Part shown: piece after piece, positions 59,304 through 64,000 of the stretch | Layout of the letters: each line of letters starts with the position of its first letter | How positions within the stretch are numbered: position 1 is the first letter of the stretch | Source of the DNA: Candidatus Kurthia intestinigallinarum | Lineage (GTDB): Bacteria; Bacillota; Bacilli; Bacillales_A; Planococcaceae | DNA: 64,000 bases | Assembly (NCBI RefSeq): GCF_003991225.1 | Contig: NZ_JTFC01000031.1 | Coordinates: forward strand, 806,001-870,000 | Reading direction: 5' to 3' | Made by a program: the position numbers and the translations under genes | The notes under the pieces: model-generated | Told to the model about the DNA's origin: nothing | Databases searched by the model: none | What the model saw: the letters and a program-made list of their open reading frames with translations, nothing else

Positions 59304-60260
59304 TTATACAACTCTAAATGGTATTGAATGCTTATTAAAATACGCTAGAAGTGATTCGACATTGCGACTAACCATACCTAAACGCGTCTCGACTGTTGCA
59401 CTTCCCAAATGCGGTAATGCCGTAAAGTTCGCTAATGTCAGCAGCGGATGTTTCGTTGGGACTGGCTCCTCTACAAAAACATCGGACGCCGCCGCTAAAA
59501 TATCCCCTTTAATAAGAGCCTCATATAAATCATCTTCATTGACGATGCCGCCACGCGCTACATTAATGAGCATTGCGGATTTTTTCATTAATGCAAGCTC
59601 TTCTTTAGTAATTAGATTACGTGTTGCCGGTGTGAGAGGTGTTAGTACAATAATGAAATCTGCCTCGCGTAATAAATCTTCCTTTGAGCGATACTGTGCA
59701 CCGTAAGCATTGGGCTTCTCATGGCGATTATGATAAATAACATTCATATCAAAGCCTGTGGCACGCTTTGCGACAAGCTCACCAATCGTTCCCATACCAA
59801 TAATGCCTAATGTTTTATGATGAATATCCATGCCCGTCATACCAAGCACCTGCCAGCCCTTCCATTGTCCCTGATACAAAGCGCGAGCTCCTTCAAGTGT
59901 ACGACGTGCGGCCATCATCATAAGCAGAAAGGCCAAATCAGCCGTTGTATCTGCTAAAACATCCGGTGTATTGGTTACGATAATTCCTGCTTCTGTCGCA
60001 GCCTCGGTATCAATATTGTTATAACCTACTGCGAGGTTCGCAATCATTTTCAGCTTTGGTGCACGCTTGATAACATCCGCCGTTACTCGATTTGAAACGA
60101 CTGTCCACAAAATATCTGCTTCCTGCGCTGCTGCTTCAAACTCATCCTGTGGCATATCAAACTCTGGATCCTGCCACATCTTCACATCCACATAGGATTT
60201 AATTGGCTCAAGCAATTCCTGCGGCAAGTGAAATGTCACCCATAATAACGGCTTTTGCAT
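59304..60260 (-). CDS. D-isomer 2-hydroxyacid dehydrogenase (glyoxylate/hydroxypyruvate reductase type)
   Basis: 318 residues. Substrate domain NLAVGYNNID near 74, Rossmann motif GIIGMGTIGELVAKRA near 150, catalytic Arg in NVARGGIVNE near 229, Glu in VFVEEPVP near 258 and His in ALPHLGSATVETR near 277. The GSAT after the catalytic His is typical of the glycerate/gluconate (GhrB/YvcT-like) branch; a role in glyoxylate or 2-ketogluconate reduction is likely. Start taken as ATG 60260 behind AAGGAGCTGATAGG. Confidence 0.87.
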   Translation of the reverse strand: MQKPLLWVTFHLPQELLEPIKSYVDVKMWQDPEFDMPQDEFEAAAQEADILWTVVSNRVTADVIKRAPKLKMIANLAVGYNNIDTEAATEAGIIVTNTPDVLADTTADLAFLLMMMAARRTLEGARALYQGQWKGWQVLGMTGMDIHHKTLGIIGMGTIGELVAKRATGFDMNVIYHNRHEKPNAYGAQYRSKEDLLREADFIIVLTPLTPATRNLITKEELALMKKSAMLINVARGGIVNEDDLYEALIKGDILAAASDVFVEEPVPTKHPLLTLANFTALPHLGSATVETRLGMVSRNVESLLAYFNKHSIPFRVV

Positions 60261-60306
60261 CCTATCAGCTCCTTGCATGTTTACCAAATTATACCACGAT
60301 TCATAC

Positions 60307-60342
60307 AAAAAAACACCAGATGAGGCAGGCCCTCAGCTGGTG
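60307..60342 (-). terminator. Terminator of nrdB
   Basis: CACCAGaTGAGG-CAGGC-CCTCAgCTGGTG stem with a seven-base T-run on the minus strand. Confidence 0.88.
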
Positions 60343-60354
60343 CTTTACACTATA

Positions 60355-61395
60355 TTATAATTCGTCAAAACCGTTATCTTGAACGTTTACTTTTGTATAT
60401 TGGCGTGATTTTTGCTCGAAGAAATCTGTTTTACCAAGATCTACATCCTCATAAGCTTTAATCCATTTTAGTGGGTTTTTACGGTAGCCTTCAAATGGAC
60501 GTTCATAGCCTAATTGGCTGCAGCGTACATTTGCGTAGAAGTAAATATAATCTTCTACATCTTCAATGTCTAAGCCATCGATTTTTTCACCGATTACGTC
60601 GTTTGCCCATTCAATTTCAAGTGCAGCGGCATCGCGGAATACATTTTGAACGTATTCAGCGCGCTCTGGCGTATCGTATTGTGGGTATTCTTCTAATAAT
60701 TCTTTGTAAATTTTTACGAATAAATCGACATGTAGTTGTTCATCGCGGTTGATGTAGTTAATCATTGTGCTTGTTGCGACCATTTTTTGGTTACGCGCTA
60801 AGTGGTAGAAGAATGAGAAACCTGAGTAGAAGAATAAACCTTCTAAAATAACATCATGGACGATTGAGTCTAACATGTTTTCAACCGTTGGATCTGCGGC
60901 GAATTTTTCATAACCTTTAATAACGAATTCATTACGTTTATCAAGTACAGGCTCTGTGCGCCAGTAATCGAAAATACGATCCTGCTCATCTTTTGATACA
61001 AGGCTTGAAAGAATATATGAATACGAGTGGTTGTGGATAACTTCTTGTTGCGCAAGGATAATCATTAACGCATTGAGACTTGAGTCTGTTAAGAAGTCCG
61101 CCACGCGACCAGCGTAGTCTGTTTGGATACTATCTAAAAGAGCTAATAAGCCAATTACTTTTTTGAATGTTTCTTTCTCATCATCTGATAAGCCAGGGAA
61201 ATGCTTTACGTCAGATGACATATTAATTTCAAATGGTGTCCAGAAGTTACCAAGCATTTTTTTGTATTTAGGATAAGCCCAGCTGAAACGCACGTCGTCC
61301 CAGTTTAAAACATTTGATGAACGGCCGTTTACAATCGCAGTTGAGCGGTTAGGTGCTTCTTTATCCATTAATTTACGTGGTTCGATTTTTGTCAT
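60355..61395 (-). CDS. nrdB: Ribonucleotide reductase class I, beta subunit
   Basis: 346 residues, ferritin-like radical subunit. Metal ligands: Asp in LLALLDSIQTD, Glu and His in QQEVIHNHSYSYI, Glu in ILEGLFFYSGF, Glu/His in NRDEQLHVDLF. The tyrosine seven residues after the first ligand Glu (E-x2-H-x3-Y) is the radical Tyr position of E. coli NrdB. The C-terminal NGFDEL tail docks to the alpha subunit. Start taken as ATG 61395 with GAAGAGGAGAG. It follows nrdA with a 250-bp gap holding two hairpins and a leader inverted repeat. No nrdI is adjacent in the window. Confidence 0.9.
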   Translation of the reverse strand: MTKIEPRKLMDKEAPNRSTAIVNGRSSNVLNWDDVRFSWAYPKYKKMLGNFWTPFEINMSSDVKHFPGLSDDEKETFKKVIGLLALLDSIQTDYAGRVADFLTDSSLNALMIILAQQEVIHNHSYSYILSSLVSKDEQDRIFDYWRTEPVLDKRNEFVIKGYEKFAADPTVENMLDSIVHDVILEGLFFYSGFSFFYHLARNQKMVATSTMINYINRDEQLHVDLFVKIYKELLEEYPQYDTPERAEYVQNVFRDAAALEIEWANDVIGEKIDGLDIEDVEDYIYFYANVRCSQLGYERPFEGYRKNPLKWIKAYEDVDLGKTDFFEQKSRQYTKVNVQDNGFDEL

Positions 61396-61421
61396 GCCAA
61401 TGTCTCTCCTCTTCAAACTAA

Positions 61422-61468
61422 AATCTCATACAATTTCACTGCACGCAGCAAATAGCTTGTATGAGATT
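61422..61468 (-). promoter_or_regulatory. Perfect 12-bp inverted repeat in the nrdB leader
   Basis: AATCTCATACAA (61422-61433) and TTGTATGAGATT (61457-61468), 23-base loop, ending 27 bases before the nrdB start. An extended -10, TGGTATTAT (read on the minus strand, 61490-61498), lies just upstream, so the hairpin would open the nrdB transcript. Possible attenuator or mRNA-stability element. Confidence 0.5.
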
Positions 61469-61561
61469 CGCGTTTATTTCATTACGTTTATAATACCACA
61501 TTTTTATCAACATTAACACGTAAGGTGTGAAAATTATATTACTTTTAGGTTACAAAAAAGC

Positions 61562-61627
61562 AAAAAAAGGTACATGAATAGTTTCATGTACCCAAAACAA
61601 AGGATACTTTTCATAAGCATCCTTTGT
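61562..61627 (-). terminator. Double hairpin terminator after nrdA
   Basis: First hairpin AACAAAGGATGCTT / AAGTATCCTTTGTT (61595-61627), then GGTACATGAA-ACTA-TTCATGTACC followed by a T-run (61562-61591). Confidence 0.88.
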
Positions 61628-61643
61628 TGGTTTTATAATGAAA

Positions 61644-63875
61644 TTAGCTTGCGCAAGATTCACATTCTAATAATTCAACGGATGTTGAACGCACATAGTA
61701 AGTTGTTTTAATGCCTGAAGCCCAAGCATTGATGTGAAGCTCAAGTAAGTCTTTTGCTTTCACGGTATTTTGCACGTAAAGGTTTAATGAAATCCCTTGG
61801 TCAATATGACGTGCACGTGCAGCGTTTTGTTTGATTGTCCAGTTTTGATCGATGAAATAAGCTGATTTATAATACCAAGTTGTTTTTTCGTTTAAATCTG
61901 GAACAGTCACTGGAATCTTGTAATCTTTTTTCTCTTCAGAGTAAGATTTTTGGAAGATTGGATCGATACTTGCAGTTGAACCTGCAATGATTGATGTTGA
62001 TGAGTTTGGTGCTACAGCCATTAAGTAACCGTTACGCATACCTTGTTTCGCAACTGTTTCTTTTAGTGCATCCCATTTAGCATCATTTGTGTAACCGTGT
62101 TTTGTGAAGTATTCACCTGATTGCCAGTCTGAACCTTCATAGTATGGATAGCTACCTTTTTCTACTGCAAGTTCAGAAGACGCTTGGATTGTTAAGTACG
62201 CAATTTTTTCGTATAACTTGTCTGCATATTCAACTGCTTCATCTGTTTCCCAAGCAATGCCTTCTTGTGCGATTAGGTGATGCCAACCGAATGTGCCAAG
62301 ACCGATACCACGGTAGCGAGAGTTTGTAAGCTCTGCTTGTGCTACTGGAATTGTATTTAATTCGATAACATTATCAAGCATACGCACTTGGATTGGAATT
62401 AAACGCTCTAAAACATCTGCAGGAACTGCGCGACCTAGGTTGATTGATGATAAGTTACATACAACGAAATCGCCTGCTTTACGACGTGTTACGATGATGC
62501 CATCTTCAAGTGTTGTTGATTCATATGTTGTTGCACTCATATTTTGCATAATTTCTGTGCAAAGGTTTGATGAGTAAATCATCCCTTGGTGATTGTTTGC
62601 ATTTTGACGGTTTACTTCATCACGATAGAACATGAATGGTACGCCTGTTTCAAGTTGAGAACGCATAATACGTTTCATAATATCAATCGCATTTACTGTT
62701 GTACGATCTAAATCAGGGTTCGCTACACATTGCATGTATTTATCACGGAATGAACCTTCGCCACGTTTTTCATCGTAGTAATCTTCTAAATCAAAGCCCA
62801 TTACTGTACGAACTTCGTGTGGATCGAATAAATACCACTCGCCGCGTTCTTCTACTGTTTCCATGAAAATATCTGGTAAGCAAACACCTGTGAAAATATC
62901 GTGCGCACGCATACGTTCGTCACCATTGTTTAATTTTAAATCTAGGAATGGCATGATATCTTTGTGCCATACATCAAGATAAACTGCAATTGCACCTTGG
63001 CGTTGACCTAATTGGTCTACCGATACGGCTGTGTTGTTTAATTGTTTAATCCAAGGAATAACGCCTGATGAAGCGCCTTTGAATCCACGGATTGATGATC
63101 CACGGCTACGTACTTTACCCATGTAAACACCGATACCGCCACCAAATTTAGAAAGTGTCGCAACATCTGTGTTTGAATCGTAAATGCCTTGTAGGCTGTC
63201 ATCTACTGTGTCGATGAAGCAAGAAGATAATTGACCATGTGTTTTACCAGCATTTGATAATGTTGGTGTTGCAGTTGTCATATATAGGTTTGACATTGCC
63301 CAGTAGGCTTCGTTAATCTTCGTTAAACGGTCTTCTGTTTCATCTTGCATTAAAGTCATCGCGATAATCATAAAACGCTCTTGAGGAAGCTCTAAAGGCG
63401 TTTTATCGAAGTCGCATGTTACGTAACGATCAAGTAATGTTTTTAGGCCAATATATGTGAAAATTTCATCGCGATGGCGGTCGATCATTGCCGCTAATTG
63501 CTCGCGTTCTTGTGCTGTATATTTTTCAACTAAAAATGTTTCGTACAAACCTTTTTCAACTAACTTCTCGATATGTTCTGGGAATTTAGTGTATACTTCT
63601 TCAGGATTTGCCACGCCACGTTTTTCAGCAGCTTCTTTATAAGTTTCCATAATAAGGAGACGTGCTGCAATGAATGTCCAGTAAGGCTCTTGTTCGTCTA
63701 AAAAGCCTAAAGCATCTAAGCTAAGCGCTTTTGTCCATTCTGCATCATCTGCATCTGGGTGTCTTGTTTCAAAACGCTCATGTTTACGTAGTAAGGGACT
63801 TAACTCCTCACGACCGTATTTTTCTTCTAACTGTGCTAAGATTGATTGTCTGTCATATGTCATCATCTGAACCAT
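61644..63875 (-). CDS. nrdA: Ribonucleotide reductase class I, alpha (catalytic) subunit
   Basis: 743 residues from ATG 63875. Reduces ribonucleoside diphosphates. QLSSCFIDTVDDS (first redox Cys, near 215), FGGGIGVYMGKVRSRGS near 245, SSNLCTEIMQN (thiyl radical Cys near 420) and CNLSSINLG (second redox Cys near 448), VAPNSSTSIIAGSTASIDPI near 603, the tyrosine pair in KTTYYVRS near 725, and the C-terminal CESCAS relay cysteines. There is no recognisable N-terminal ATP-cone, so overall activity control by dATP at that site is absent. The start is unusual: see the leader hairpin at 63876-63946. Confidence 0.92.
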   Translation of the reverse strand: MVQMMTYDRQSILAQLEEKYGREELSPLLRKHERFETRHPDADDAEWTKALSLDALGFLDEQEPYWTFIAARLLIMETYKEAAEKRGVANPEEVYTKFPEHIEKLVEKGLYETFLVEKYTAQEREQLAAMIDRHRDEIFTYIGLKTLLDRYVTCDFDKTPLELPQERFMIIAMTLMQDETEDRLTKINEAYWAMSNLYMTTATPTLSNAGKTHGQLSSCFIDTVDDSLQGIYDSNTDVATLSKFGGGIGVYMGKVRSRGSSIRGFKGASSGVIPWIKQLNNTAVSVDQLGQRQGAIAVYLDVWHKDIMPFLDLKLNNGDERMRAHDIFTGVCLPDIFMETVEERGEWYLFDPHEVRTVMGFDLEDYYDEKRGEGSFRDKYMQCVANPDLDRTTVNAIDIMKRIMRSQLETGVPFMFYRDEVNRQNANNHQGMIYSSNLCTEIMQNMSATTYESTTLEDGIIVTRRKAGDFVVCNLSSINLGRAVPADVLERLIPIQVRMLDNVIELNTIPVAQAELTNSRYRGIGLGTFGWHHLIAQEGIAWETDEAVEYADKLYEKIAYLTIQASSELAVEKGSYPYYEGSDWQSGEYFTKHGYTNDAKWDALKETVAKQGMRNGYLMAVAPNSSTSIIAGSTASIDPIFQKSYSEEKKDYKIPVTVPDLNEKTTWYYKSAYFIDQNWTIKQNAARARHIDQGISLNLYVQNTVKAKDLLELHINAWASGIKTTYYVRSTSVELLECESCAS

Positions 63876-63946
63876 TCTCAACGTCTGCTACGCATTAACA
63901 GTCATAAATTTCTATTGCCTGTGTCGTAGCAGACTTCACCTCCTTC
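63876..63946 (-). promoter_or_regulatory. nrdA leader: strong ribosome site separated from the start by a hairpin
   Basis: On the minus strand a near-consensus AAGGAGGTGA (63936-63945) is followed by GTCTGCTACG (63925-63934), a 32-base loop and the perfect inverted arm CGTAGCAGAC (63883-63892), then seven bases to ATG 63875. If the hairpin forms, the ribosome site ends about eight bases from the start codon. No other good ribosome site precedes nrdA. Confidence 0.6.
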
Positions 63947-64000
63947 TTTATAATCCAAAATAAAAAAACGAGCAAAATTACAGCAAAATAATGTCTATCA

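Noticed and set aside
1-64000. CRISPR arrays, tRNA/rRNA genes, prophage or toxin-antitoxin modules
   Set aside because: No regularly spaced repeats, cloverleaf sequences, phage structural genes or paired small toxin/antitoxin ORFs were found on reading both strands.

Overview
The window reads as chromosomal DNA of a low-to-moderate G+C Firmicute of the order Bacillales, most likely of the Lysinibacillus/Kurthia/Solibacillus (Planococcaceae) type. The basis is gene content (Spx-like regulator, QueT with a preQ1-I riboswitch, S-box-controlled metNIQ, MtnE/MtnU, TopB, HelD, PdaC-like deacetylase, BmrCD-like exporter), strong AGGAGG-type ribosome binding sites and many TTG/GTG starts. There is no rRNA or other decisive marker, so the genus is inference. 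I saw no tRNA, rRNA, CRISPR array, prophage or intact IS element.

Layout. 1-690: a C-terminal gene fragment, then an IS3-derived deletion element sitting inside a terminator. 690-3,200: UvrD-like helicase and a small partner. 3.4-4.7 kb: threonine deaminase. 4.9-7.7 kb: TrpX-type ABC transporter. 8.0-10.7 kb: riboswitch-controlled QueT, acyl-CoA ligase, stress protein. 10.9-19.2 kb: threonine and methionine metabolism (threonine dehydrogenase, SAM-riboswitch metNIQ, omega-amidase MtnU, aminotransferase MtnE, a second IS3-derived remnant, Kbl). 19.3-29.6 kb: secreted M6-type protease, membrane protein, YbaK, TopB, ABC-F with leader peptide and attenuator, flavin reductase, purine nucleoside phosphorylase. 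29.8-33.8 kb: second ABC-F, YitT-type protein, Spx-like/MarR operon with a complex upstream region. 34.4-42.8 kb: ECF sigma factor, CNNM/CBS protein, M20 dipeptidase, nitroreductase, MMPL exporter with TetR. 43.4-58.7 kb: HelD, tandem GNAT, acyltransferase, BmrCD-like exporter, EamA permease, PAS-GGDEF-EAL protein, PdaC-like deacetylase, aldehyde dehydrogenase, AIM24-family protein. 58.8-64 kb: small unknown protein, 2-hydroxyacid dehydrogenase, class I ribonucleotide reductase.

How it fits together. Threonine can go to 2-oxobutyrate (IlvA) or to glycine plus acetyl-CoA (threonine dehydrogenase plus Kbl). Methionine is imported by MetNIQ under SAM control, and methylthioadenosine-derived ketoacid is re-aminated by MtnE, with MtnU clearing the glutamine-derived oxoacid amide. 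CodY-like boxes lie in front of mtnE/mtnU and the protease, so this block looks nutrient-controlled.

Most unusual signals: (1) a seven-copy ~135-bp nested-hairpin repeat, six copies of which sit between convergent gene ends; (2) two copies of an internally deleted IS3 derivative sharing the same deletion and the same inserted GC-rich palindromic repeat, one copy lodged in the loop of a terminator; (3) three perfect DnaA boxes in 55 bp, one inside a terminator loop; (4) a 41-codon leader ORF plus attenuator before an ABC-F gene; (5) four 19-bp dyads upstream of threonine dehydrogenase; (6) an Spx paralogue without the CxxC switch, cotranscribed with a MarR gene, whose promoter carries a perfect MarR-like dyad; (7) an nrdA leader in which a perfect 10-bp hairpin separates a strong Shine-Dalgarno sequence from the start codon.
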